A stretch of 48,251 nucleotides of DNA from Russula earlei (Eukaryota; Basidiomycota; Agaricomycetes; Russulales; Russulaceae). Under the pieces are notes generated by a model. It was given only the letters and a program-made list of their open reading frames with translations. It made no database searches and was not told where the DNA came from. The position numbers and the translations under genes are program-made. Location: positions 1 to 48,251 of the forward strand of contig JAGFNK010000406.1 in NCBI GenBank assembly GCA_025769875.1, given 5' to 3'. Below, in pieces: positions 19,446-31,082 of the stretch (the stretch's first letter is position 1; the number at the start of each line of letters is the position of its first letter).

Positions 19446-21456
19446 TGATGAGCAGCATGGTTGGACACATGCATGCTTCTGTAAAGACCCCTACTGTCAT
19501 TGGCATAGACAGTGGTAAGCGGGCACACAAGTCCTGACTCCCTAGGAAAGGCAGTGGCAAGCAGACAAACTGGAGATCAAAGGTGAACATAGCATACGCA
19601 TAAAGTTCAACCAGAAATCAAAGCAAGGAACCAAGTTTGGTTGGTTCAAAGCTAGAGAGAGGGACAATCTACCCTCAGGAATCAAAGGGACTGCCATCTG
19701 GTGTTGGGCAGACCAGGAAGGACCTAACAGATACGAGGTCTGATACAAAGGAAGATACCTTCCTTGCGAATACATCAATGATCAGTGGTACTTTGTTGAT
19801 TACCACAAAGGATGTCCCTATGCAGAAGAGGATGAAGACATTGATGAATATAAGGTTCTAGGTCTAGGAATCAAGACAGATCCTTATACTACTCACTGGG
19901 AACCCAGAAGCCCAGTAGTAGACGACCCAGCTCCATTGATACAAAAGTCATCAAGTGGAGAAACAGAGAAGTCGGACCCTCCGACTACAGATCAGAAAGC
20001 AGAAGCACCAGAAGTATTGGAGCTAGCAGAAAGACTAGAGCAGACAGTACACATCTCACCCATTGAACCAACAATTGTTGAAGAACCAGAAGAATCAGTT
20101 GAAATGGCTACCATTGCAGCGACGCAGACAGCCACCATTGCCACCCAGACAGTGGGTGGAAGAACAGGGCCCACCATTGTAATAAACCCTGGAGGCGGTC
20201 CACCTGGTGCAGGAGGACCACCTGGAGGTGGAGGAGTCCCATTTGGACCTGCAGGTCCACCAGTACCAGGAGGAGGCCCACCCAGAGGAGGCCCTCCAGG
20301 AGGGGGACCACCTGCAGCACCTCCTGTAGGACCAGGGGCAAACCTGGTGCCTCAGCTGGCACCAGGCCCCCATGGAGGCAATGTATCTCTGAAAGGAGAC
20401 CCTCCTGAAGTCTTCAAAGGAGACAGGAAGAAGATGAAATACTTCATCCAGGATTTCAATCTATGGAATCTGCTTAACAGTGACAACCCGACCATGACTA
20501 TTCCAATGAAGTGAGTAGCCCTAGCTCTCATGTACATCAAAGGAGAGAAGGTGCATGAATGGGTGGTCAACCAAATGAACCTGGTAGAAGCAAAAAGAAA
20601 TGGGGACCCACTGTCTCCCTATGCACCGGTGCAGCTGGATCCAACTGACATGCTCTTTTGGACCTGAATTTGTGGATGACTTCTTCAGAGAATTCAAAGA
20701 CACCACAGAGCCTGAAGACTGCTTTCATGGAGCTACAACAACTGTCCATGTCTAAAGCAGCATCGCTGGATGACTATACCAGCAAATTTCCTTGTTCTGC
20801 TCAGTAAAGCAGGATGGGACCAGAATTCACCAGGAGCAGTAGAAGCCTATAAGGCTGGACTGATCACCTGGCTGGTGCGACGAATCTACAATCGACCAGT
20901 CAGAGACATACCTGCCATCAATGATCTACGAGCATGGATCAATGCTGCTAGGGAAGAACAGGCCAGAGACCAGCTCATGAAAGCCAATATTGGATCTGGA
21001 GGTGGATCGTTGACCACCAGGGAAATCGCATGAAATCCCTACAGGTTGGGAAAAGGCGAAATCAAAGAGATCCAAATGCTATGGAAGTGGACTCAGTATC
21101 CACTGATGCAGCAAGGACCAAGCGACGTCCCTCCTCTGACAGAGGAAAAGAAGAAACTGCTAGCAGAAGGGAAATGCTTCATCTGCAAGAAAGCAGGGCA
21201 TATCAGCTGGAACTGTCCTGACAAGGACAGAGTCAAAAAGACATCAAGTAACCCAAGGGACAAAGGAAAAGCTCAAGCTCTGGAAACAGAAAAGGAGGAC
21301 GACTCAGGGGACAGTGGAAACGAAAGCACTGTCTCTGGACGATCCACATCTCCTCCTCCTACCTATAACAAGAGCTCCTCCTCTGCGTCCATAAAGAAGA
21401 TGTCCACCAAACAGAAGGAGGACTTATTGGAAGAACTGATGGAACAGGGTTTTTAG
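19446..21456 (+). pseudogene. G1 copy 2 leader and gag, broken
   Basis: This corresponds to 1446-3459 of copy 1. Stops TGA at 19535-19537, 19741-19743 and 20512-20514 each replace CGA. Single-base indels shift the frame near 20664, 20720, 20785, 21024 and 21128. At the position where copy 1 has a frameshift (2548), this copy has GG instead of GGG and reads on in frame, showing the likely ancestral state. The CCHC knuckle, slippery heptamer and stem-loop are still recognisable at the 3' end. Confidence 0.9.
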
Positions 21457-24400
21457 GATCACCTAAGTTGACGGCCTGGCTTAGGAAGAATAGTGTGTTG
21501 CAAGTGTACATTAGAAGACTGAATGCTATGAATATTCCATTCACTTTCATCACTGCACATACGACAGCTGAGGAATCTGCTCCACTAGACAGTGGAGCAA
21601 CCGAGAACTTCATCGATCACTCAGGTTGGAAAAGACTGAAGATTGAGAAACGCGATATAGGAGAAGGAGAGCTTGCAAAAGGTTCTACCTCACAGATTTA
21701 GGAACGGATTGGGTCATCCTGGGATATCCCTTCCTATATGAATTCGACCCCACTATCAACTGGAAGAAAGGACAGCTGATGGAAGGAGCATGTACAGATT
21801 GAGACTGCTCGATACAAGTTACCTGGATCTCTATGTCGCAAAATCCAAAAGCAAGCAAGAGATGAAAGCCGACAATTGAAGAAAGGGGAGGCCATTTACC
21901 TACAGAAGACGACTATTGCTCAGAATGGGCCCAGCAGTCGACTTAAACCACAGGAAGGAGAGGACCCCCTTGCCAATGTTCCAAAGCGATTCCACCTGCT
22001 TTGCAGATGTCTTCTCAGAAGAGAAGTCCCAGAGGTTCCCACCACCCAGGGCACCAGACATGCAGATAGAGCTGTTACCTGATGCACCAAAAGAACTAAA
22101 TTGCAAAGTGTACCCCCTAACACGAGATGAGCGAGAATACCTCAAGAAATTCCTAGCTGATGAAGTAGAGAAGCGATACATCACTCCAGGTCCATCCAGC
22201 TACACATCTCCAGTGTTCTTCATTGGCAAGAAGGACAGCAAGGAGAAGAGGATCATTGTAGACTATCGACGACTAAATCAGTAGACCAGACGAGACAATG
22301 AACCTTTACCACATCTGGAACAAGAGGTGGAAAGACTCCGAGGGAAAAAGGTCTTCTCCAAATTCAATATACGATGGGGATACAATAATGTGCGACTGGC
22401 AGAAGGAGATTGCTGGAATGCAGCCTTCAAGACGCCATATGGAACCTACCTGCCCAACGTCATGTATTTTGGGCTCAAGAACGCACCAGCCTTCTTAGGC
22501 TGATGAGAAGAGACTTCAGTGACTGGCTGGACCGATGGGCAGAATACACGGTCAACTATCTGGATGACTTTGGAATTGCCATGGGGGACAGTCCTGAACA
22601 ACTAGAAGTCCATGAGCAATGTGTCAACGAACTACTCACTGCTGATGCAGAAGAAGTCATACTTCCTGAAACCCCAGAAGTGCCAGTTCATGGTGCGAAA
22701 ACTAACCATGCTAGGATGGGACATAGACGAAGGGAAGATGAAGATTGAGGCCTCCAAAGTCCGAGGAATCATGGACTGGCCTCGGGAAATCAAGGACATA
22801 CACGAAGTGCGCAAAGTCGTGGGAGTCCTCAGTTACAATAGGGCTTTCATTTGAGGATTCAGTCAGATTGCTCGACCCATTATTGCCTTGACAAAGAAAG
22901 GGGTGCCATTTGAATGGACCCAAGAATGCAAAGATGCTCTGGAGCGACTTATCCAGATAGTATCTTCTGACCCTGTCCTGCTCCATCCTGATGAGGAGCG
23001 ACCCTTTGAACTGGAAGTAGACGCATCCAATTATGCCATTGGAGCAGTATTATTCCAGAAGGACGAACAAGGAAAGAGGAGGCCAATAGGTTACTTCTCA
23101 GCAGCCTTGAAACAAGCAGAGAAGAACTACGACATATGGGACAAAGAGTTCTTAGCCATGGTGTGAGCCTTGAAACACTGGCGACACCTACTCATGGGAG
23201 CAAAGCATAAGGTGGTGGTTTATACAGACCATGCGAACCTGTTGCATTACCGACACCCTCAGCGAATAAATGGTCGAGTGGCAAGATACATTACCTTCTT
23301 GGCGGATTTCGACTTAGAATTGAAACATCAGGCAGGGGAAAGGAATAAAGCAGATGCCCTGTCAAGGAGACCTGACCTTGACGATGGACAAGGGGACAAA
23401 GAAGAAGTGGTCGCGCTACCTGACCATCTTTTTATTCGAGTAATGCACACTACTGCATTGGAAGAACGAATAAAGAACCAACAAGGGGAAGAAAGACACC
23501 GATTAAAGTTACTTGATTGGGTACAGAGACACCGACTGGAGAAGCAACATAACTTATGGTGGAAGAATGAAGCCTTGGTGGTTACAGGCGACGAAGGAAC
23601 CCACAGGACGTTACTGGAACAGTATCATGACAGTCCCACAGCAGGACACCCAGGAAAAGCTAAAACATTACTGGGAATGATGCGATACTACTGGTGGCCC
23701 ACCATAAGACGCTTTGTCAATTGATATGTGGAAGGATGCGCAATTTGCCAAAGTAACAAGTCAAACACTCATCCAAATCGACCTCCCTTGTATCCCATGC
23801 CACCGGAAGAAGGGGCTACTCCCTTCTCGACTGTCAGCATGGACTTTGTGGTCAAATTGCCAAAGTCGAAGGGATACAACAGTATATTGACTGTCACTGA
23901 CCACGATTGTGTCAAGACTCACTATTGAACTATCCAGTTCAAGAGCGAGGGATAAGCTCGAAGACGAGTCGATAGACGTCCAAGACGGCGTGGGCAAGGA
24001 GTAGAGTCCAGAGTAGTAACAAATACCAGAGAGGTATTGTTACTGTGAGAGTAGAGCAATCACGCAGGGAAGAGGCCAGAGTGGTCACAAGGGGACGGTC
24101 CTTAAAGGAGTATCCCAGGGATGGAGAGTGCCGTAAACAAATGGACAGTCTGAGGACTGTCCGCTACTTTATTGAGCGCTTATATACTACAAGAGAACTG
24201 CTAAATAGGGAACAAGTCATAACCTTGTTATCAAGCACAATAGAGTGATGAGTAAGAAGTCGGAGGACGCTTACTGAGCATGCTCGGTCATGCTCAGTAA
24301 GCTGCTGAGTAAGAAGACTCTTCTTGATGAGTAAGAGTTTCCACTGTCCACGTGTTTACTACTTTTAGTGCACGTGTAAGCACCTGATTCATTTCTTGTT

Positions 24401-27400
24401 AGTTAGTTTAGGGCCGGTCATTCGAGGACTTGTAGTTTGGTTAGGGAATAGTGTCATCGTATAAGGCCCTTATATAGTTCTATTAGGGTCCTTAGAGTCG
24501 ACCCTAATACTTCTATTAAGGTCCTTAGTATTGCCTTATAGTCGTTCTATAGTTATTAGAGTTGGTCTAATAACGCATTGTAGGGCCTTTGATACTAGGT
24601 TAGTGCCTATTGTAGAGCTCCTAGGGTCGTTCCAAAGGGTCCTTAGGAAGGCCCTAATACTGTCTTTTGTTGCTAGAAGGGTTGCCTTTAAGTGGGGCTT
24701 GCTGTATGTCGATTGTGCCGAGAATCGCTCGCGCAACAATGCGCGCGCGATATTGTGGACACCTCTACTCACCCCTTTTGCTCGTGTGAACAGGGTGACA
24801 CCATAGAGACCAGGTTTCCTCCTATAAGGAAGGGTCCTTCAAGGGCCCTCTCCGGAGAATGGTTCATGACAGATTGTACTAAAGGCGTCATCTTGCTTCC
24901 TTGCAAAGAAGAAATGGACACTGAAGAGCTAGCACAGCTCTACAAGGACAGAATATTCCCATTTGTGGGAGTACCAAGCAAGATCATATCCAATCGAGAT
25001 AAACTAATAAGTTCCAAGTTCATTAGGGAACTTTGTGACCAGCTGCATATCAAACAGAATATCAGCACTGCCTACCATCCCCAGACAGATGGACAATCAG
25101 AAAGAACAAATCAGATGATGGAAACATCGCTAAGAATCTTTTGCAACCACCAACAAGATGATTGGGTGGATTGGCTGCCTCTGGTGCAATACACGATGAA
25201 TTCTAACGTTTCAGAGACAACCAGACAATCCCCTTTCTTCTTATGGATGGGCTTTACGCCCAAAGCTCACCAGCCAAATTGGGGAAGCAAGATACCAAGA
25301 ATAGACAATTGGAAAGTCCGGATCCAGGAAGCGAGATCACAGGCACAAGAAGCGATGAAAATCGCTTCCCTAATGTGGAAGCGAAGAAGTAGTTTCCAAC
25401 CTTATCAGAAAGGAGAAAGGGTATGGCTCGACAGCACCAACCTAAAAACGACACATCCTACAGTGAAACTATGCCCAAAACGATATGGGCCCTTTGAAAT
25501 CACGGAGGTGATTAGTCCGGTGACATACAGATTGGATCTCCCTAGCCGCTGGAGGATCCATAACGCGTTTCATGCCTCCTTATTGACACCTTACAAGGAA
25601 ACCGAGGAGCATGGGGCCAACTACACCAATCCAGAAGCAGAATTGGTGGAAGGAGAAGAGGAATATGAAGTAGCAACAATTTTAGGTTCGAGACGAACTG
25701 GAAGGAGGAAACAACTGGAGTACCAAGTCCGGTGGGAAGGGTACTCCGAAGCCCATGACTCTTGGGAGCCAGTAGAGAACATCAAAGCGTCTAGACTAAT
25801 AGAGGAATATCACAGAAAGAACCCCACGGCCATATGGGTTATAAAAGTCCAGTGAAAGATGTCCTCTACTTCCTCATCCCCATATTGTTGCTCACAAATG
25901 TCCCAAACTCCCACTAATGAAATCGTTCCCCAATCCGACCTCTCTGGTGCAGAGGGGCCACTTGAAATCACCACTCCCGATGCTTCCCTCCTCGCCTTCT
26001 TCCAAGGAATGGATGAACATAACACTGGAGAAGGAGAAGCAGATATGCGTCCTCTCGAATTTGGACCCCCTGCTGACCAAGTCGACGTTCAGCCTGGGGA
26101 TTGGGATGTGACGTCCCCCACCAGCACTCTTGACCAGGGTGCCCACCCTGGAGAGCCTTGGGTACGATGGGACGCTGACAGACACCACACAGGGATTGAC
26201 ATCCCTGATGGCATGACTTGGGGCAACAAACCGGCCAGGTATGTGGCCTATGACGTTGCCTTGGGAGAGCCGAGAGTGAGGGGGAAGAATGGAGAAGGCC
26301 ATGCAGACTATGGTGAGATCCTCCAAGCCACCCCTTGCTATAGCCTCTATAACTATGGCCAAGACGAACATGACTTAGACTGCTTCGACACAGAGAGGCA
26401 GTTCAAAGGGCGCTGGAGACAGACCCTCTACCTGCTAGGCGACTATGGGCTGCAGGCAGAACTCTACCGCTTGGACCCTTACAAGAGACACTGGAAGCTA
26501 ACTATAAGGTGCTCGAAGAAGAGGAGAAGCAGCTACGCTACAAGCTCAGCAAGTACCTAGCTGAGAAGCGAGGAGTAGAGAGAGACAGGGCTGAAGCCAA
26601 GGAGAGAATGGTGGCAGCCAAAGTACGCTCACGTTGTTGGGAGTTCATTGAAGCAGGCTGTAGCCAGGGAGAAACCCCTCCAGGTGTCTGGGCTGAAGAA
26701 CTCCTCACCAACTATCGCGCTGGGCAGCCCACTCCCCTTCTACCTGTCTTCGTCCCCCAGCTGCCTTTGGCAGACATCGCTCAGGGGTATGCTACCCCTG
26801 ACCCAGAACCAGTACCAGCCAGCTCCACACCTACGACGGTGCAAGGGTATTCAGAAGAGGAGATGAACATCCTCCAAACCATGTCCGGTATGCGCCTTCG
26901 AGGAGGAGCAGGATCAGAAGCATCACCAAACCCTTCCCCCCAGAGCTCTATCTATTACCATTCCTATAGCAGCAGTGGGGAAGCGTCTACTGCAACGGCT
27001 GACTTCATTCTGGAGCCTCAGCAACTGAACATGATAGAAGGGAGGAGGAAAAGGAACCGATGCAAGTATTGTGGCGAGGTAGGACATTTTAACAAGTACT
27101 GTCCACTGCCCCACCAGTATTGCCACGACCAACTGGCAGTAGACGCTGCCTCACATTGCCTAGTGCCTCCCTATCATCATTCCTATACACCAATCAGATC
27201 ATGCCCTTTCCACTGAGGATGGGAACAGGCACACCTGAGCAGGAAGAGGAAGTCCGATCAGGAAAGGGAGGACACTGCTAACCCATGCATCTTGCAGGTA
27301 GCGAAAGGAGAAGGGTCCAGGACCTTTCAAGAACCTTTCACTACAACTCCTCTTCGCTCAGACACACCTCCAGTCTGGAGGTTACCTAGGGACTCTGACA

Positions 27401-27564
27401 GACTCCCACAGATCATGTCTCCTTCGACCACCGCTAAGGAGTCAGAGGCGATAGTGGCCTTAGCGTTGGCTGCCTATGAGGCAGCAGAAGAAGGCCGATA
27501 CACCTTCACCGCATCACCTCCTCCCCTTGATGATAATGGCATTGACCCCACCACTCGATTTTAG
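21450..27564 (+). pseudogene. G1 copy 2 pol, broken and interrupted
   Basis: This corresponds to 3453-8700 of copy 1. The protease is partly deleted. Stops are TAG 22282-22284 (TGG in copy 1) and TGA at 22852, 23164, 23722, 25853 and 27214 (each CGA in copy 1). The integrase core is split by the solo LTR between its first and second catalytic Asp. The second half of the integrase and the chromodomain are open from 24877 to 25855. The C-terminal region 26509-27216 reads without interruption from the coiled coil into the second CCHC knuckle. It is therefore the best evidence that these belong to one protein. Confidence 0.93.
23910..24871 (+). repeat. Solo LTR nested in the integrase of G1 copy 2
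   Basis: A 962-bp block absent from copy 1 begins TGTCAAGACTC and ends GGTTCATGACA (TGTCA...TGACA termini). It is flanked by the 5-bp direct repeat GATTG at 23905-23909 and 24872-24876. It has no internal coding region, so it is the product of LTR-LTR recombination. A truncated reverse relative lies at 10002-10290. The parent element is not in the window. Confidence 0.92.
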
Positions 27565-27605
27565 AATCGTTGGTGTGTGGGAACACCAATCTGAAGGAGG
27601 GGTAA

Positions 27606-28193
27606 TGTTACCGAGTGGTTTGGGGTCCAGAAGATGCCGGAACACCTGAGCTATGGACTGCACTGTTTCCATTATGCGTGCGTCAGATCTTGATCGTTTA
27701 TGTTCATTGACATCACATTCGGAACGCGTTGATCATATCTTTCAGTTGATGTACTGAAGAAGCAATGAGTAGCATTGCTTCTGTTCCAGATGTTCCTGTA
27801 CCGCCACGTACATCGATTCCTTGATTGGGGAAGCACTTAATGCTTCTAGCACCGAGATCATTTACATAGAAGCAACCTCGCTTCTATGAGCCGCCTTTTG
27901 CTTCTATAGCACCAACCAGTACTACAGTAGCATGAACCTTATCCCTGTAAGGCTATATAAAGCCTCCAGTAGAAACAGTTGAGCCTTAAGCTCGACTTAG
28001 TTTGCCAATCCCAAACAGTTGACTCCTACCCCATCTGCAGAGCCCCTCTCATCTTGTTGTCATACTCTAGAAGGATCTAACACTCCTTCCCCTCCACGAG
28101 TATTGCTTGCTTGACTCAAGCATATCTGCATTGGTAGGACGTGTTTATAGATGCGACCATTGATCTTATTTAAGGCACTTTGGAGCCTTAACA
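27606..28193 (+). repeat. 3' LTR of G1 copy 2
   Basis: It is 588 bp, begins TGTTACCGAG and ends TTAACA, preceded by the same polypurine tract as copy 1. It is closer to the copy 1 LTRs than to its own 5' partner in length and structure. Confidence 0.95.
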
Positions 28194-29612
28194 CATGGTC
28201 GTGTGCCAGGAAGGAGCCCCCCCAGGAAGTGCACACCTGAGCCCATGGGGCAGTGAAGTGTGTCCAAGAATGCAGAATGACTTCATAAGACTGAAGCTCC
28301 AAAGAGGAGGAGCACCTAGCAGGAACACGAGAACGTGTTTGTTCATTTGACTGCACTCAGGTTTACACAGATGATAAGGGAACAACAGGGCAACTTTATT
28401 CAACATGGTGGCAGATACAGGTGGGAACTAAGGCTAAGGGACAGGGAAAGCACAAAAGACAGGCATATGAAAGGAAATCTAGATGTGAGAAGGGGACCGA
28501 AGCTGGACAATGTGATGATCAAGTCATGGTCTCCAGCAGCTGTGGTAGTGGGGTGTGGTGATTTGTGAAGGATGGCCAAGGCCAGGTGTGGTGACAAGGG
28601 GTGTGGTCGAGTTGTGATGTGAGGAGGGGGAGACGATGCAAAGGAGAGGCTGGAGGGGGGATAGGGAGAGTGCTGGTGGGTGGTCGCTTGGGCACTGATG
28701 GTGCTGCCAAACGCAATTGTGGGTGGGACGATTGGAGAACTTGGATGGCAGATGCAAGGTAGAGGAGTGAGGGGGCATGGAAGTAGAAAGGGAGAGGGAA
28801 GACGGCAGCAGGCTAGGAAATGGACACATAGGCGGCGTGCAGATCTCTGACTAACAAAGTGAGAGTCTAGTAAAAAAGGGGAGAAAAGCATACCAAAATG
28901 TACAGTAGCAACACCATCCAATGGCAACAAAGATGGCAGCATGGTACGGGGCTCTTTGGCTGTGTGTTGGGACTCATCGGTGCATGGTGAAGGCAGGGGC
29001 ATTGAGGACAAGGGCGTGCGGCAGTTGATGGGGGCAAGGGTGGCGTGCTGGCGGCGACAATGATGATGATGTGAGGACAAAGAGGAGATGGCACAAAAGG
29101 AATACGCACATATGTACTCTTGTAAGCGATTTGCAACCAGCCATATAGCTGTGTGGGTGAGTCAACATCAAGGCCATGCACCTGGGCAACAATTTTGCAT
29201 GTCTTGTGGTCCATGCGTTTGTGCTGTAGTGAGTTCCCAGGCTTCTGCATTTACATAGGCATAGGACTCTTCCTCCCCATCCTCATCAATAGCAGGAAGG
29301 GATGTCTTGGAAGCCTGAGCTCGTGGTTGTGATCACTTCAGTCGAGTGGGAGTGCCTAAGCTGTCACTTTCATTTCCACCAGTTTTTTTTTGGGCAGCCT
29401 TCCTTTGGCCAGTAGTACATGTCGGTGCAGGCCAGCATTTTGAAGCACGTTGCTTCGAGCCCATGAGGGTTTAGGGGGTTGAAATGGAGGGGTAGAGCAA
29501 GGTATGGTGAGCAGCTCTGGGAAGGGAAGAATGCCCTGTCGTCGTGCTGGAGTAAGAGTGGACAGGTGGACAGTTGATGAATAAGCCACACGACTCTTTA
29601 TGCACTCGCTTT
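28194..29612 (+). repeat. Left inverted arm of the type A Tc1-like element (outer end lost)
   Basis: It is closely similar to the reverse complement of 31083 to about 32510, and to 37350-38765. It contains many small frames, but none is kept across copies in a way that suggests coding. Confidence 0.88.
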
Positions 29613-29658
29613 ACGCTTTCTTTACATCACGCTTTTCATTGCACACTCAACTAAACAT

Positions 29659-30826
29659 ATGCCACATGGCTGGGCGTTGTCTGATGATGCATGCTGGATT
29701 ATCTTACACATGTCTTCAAGATTGACCCTTGACCATATCACCCATCACACTGGAGTTCCTCGTCGTACTATAGAGCGCATTGTGGCCACTTTCAGATCTT
29801 GTGGAACAGCCAATCGCCCAAACAGTCTACTCCAACCAGCAAATAGAATCCTTACAATGCAGGAAGTACAAGTGAGTTCCCCACATTCTCTAGTTTGTTC
29901 TGTGGCACATATTGGCTAGTTTCTTCAAGGCACCATCGTCCATACTCCGGATGCCTATCTTGATGAGCTGAGAGATATTTTAAGAGAAAGGACTGGCGTT
30001 GAGGTGTCATTGATGCCTATATGGTGTACCATGAGAAGGAGTGGCTTCACGATGAAGAAGGTAAGTCATTTCACCTTGAGTTCACACTCAAGTGCACCAA
30101 CTTGCCCAGCTGAGCAAAAATGCACTAGAGCGCAACGAGGACCTGCGCCTTCAGTATTGGTATACCTTTGGCATCACCTATACTGCAGAGCAGGCAGTTT
30201 TTGTGGATGAAAGCTCCTTTGATTGCCGAACTGACCTTCAAGAGCGAGCATGGGCAATGTCAGGGCAAGCAGCGGTAAGGAAGAGCTTTTTCATTTGAGG
30301 AAAATGGTGTGTCCTCCTATCTATATCTACAACAGACTAGAATACAAAGTATCCAGTTATTTGCTTCTCCCAGCACTCTCACTTGATGGCATCATCTATA
30401 GCCAGCTGGTTGAGGGTTCTTTCACATCTGAACTATTTACCAGCTTCATCCAAGGTCTACTTTCAAAAATGAATCCTTTCCCTGGCAAGAACTCAGTATT
30501 GATCATGGACAACGCGTGCATTCATAGAAGTCCACAAATACTCCAAATGGTCGAAGAAAGGTATTATATTGTTTTCTCATGCTGATGTATTGCTCATTTG
30601 ATGAAGGGGATGTCAGCTCCTTTACCTGCCACCATACTCTCCTGATTTTAATCCAATCGAACTCGCATTTTCAAAGATCAAGGCCTACGTTTGTCAGAAT
30701 GGGGGTGTGGCTCGTGCTGACTTGGGTGGTGATGATACCGATGTGTGGGTTTTCCTGTATAGGGCAGCATTCTCTGTTATGTTGGATGATGCAGCAGGTT
30801 GGTTCCACAAATGTCACTATATCTGA
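29659..30826 (+). pseudogene. Tc1/mariner-type (DD34E) transposase, five exons, one premature stop
   Basis: The start is ATG 29659. Proposed introns are 29872-29919, 30061-30109, 30307-30356 and 30561-30606 (46-50 bases, GT..AG). The exons add up to 324 codons plus TGA 30824-30826, a normal length for this family. The N-terminus is a helix-turn-helix region (LTLDHITHHTGVPRRTIERI) for binding the arm ends. The catalytic triad is Asp in FVDESSFD, Asp in IMDNACIHRS and Glu in YSPDFNPIEL, with 34 residues between the last two. The enzyme would cut and paste elements at TA. The defect is TGA at 30296-30298 inside SFFI*GK, where the family usually has Arg, consistent with CGA-to-TGA decay. Otherwise the frame is intact. 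No close second copy is in the window for comparison. Confidence 0.9.
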
Positions 30827-31082
30827 CTTTTTCCGAGTTACTGTGGTGTCCCCTTGTTGTACTGTATTGTACCTTGCAAAGCTACCATTCCGGCCTTGAA
30901 CATCATTGGACCCCAAGCCAACTGCTGCCCCGAGCAGCAGGAGACCCCTGCCACTCATGGCTGCTGGCCATGAAATCAGCTGTGCTGGCCTTTCCCCCTA
31001 CAACCTGCTCCCCATGTTCTCACCCACATCCACGAACTTGCTATGACACCTGCATGGGCACCTCATGTGTGGGCCCTGTTGT
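30827..31082. other. Downstream spacer of the transposase gene
   Basis: About 250 bases between the stop codon and the right arm. I see no further gene in it. Confidence 0.5.

Larger units (their letters stand above)
18654..28193 (+). mobile_element. Decayed Ty3/gypsy chromovirus (G1 copy 2) with nested solo LTR
   Basis: This is collinear with copy 1 throughout, but has many substitutions, several small indels, a deletion of roughly 90 bases in the protease region near 21650 and a nested solo LTR. The LTRs differ from each other: the 5' one is 621 bp and the 3' one 588 bp. The flanking five bases, CAGTG (18649-18653) and CATGG (28194-28198), do not match. Most of its stop codons are CGA in copy 1. 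Both termini are present, but it cannot produce working proteins. Confidence 0.95.
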
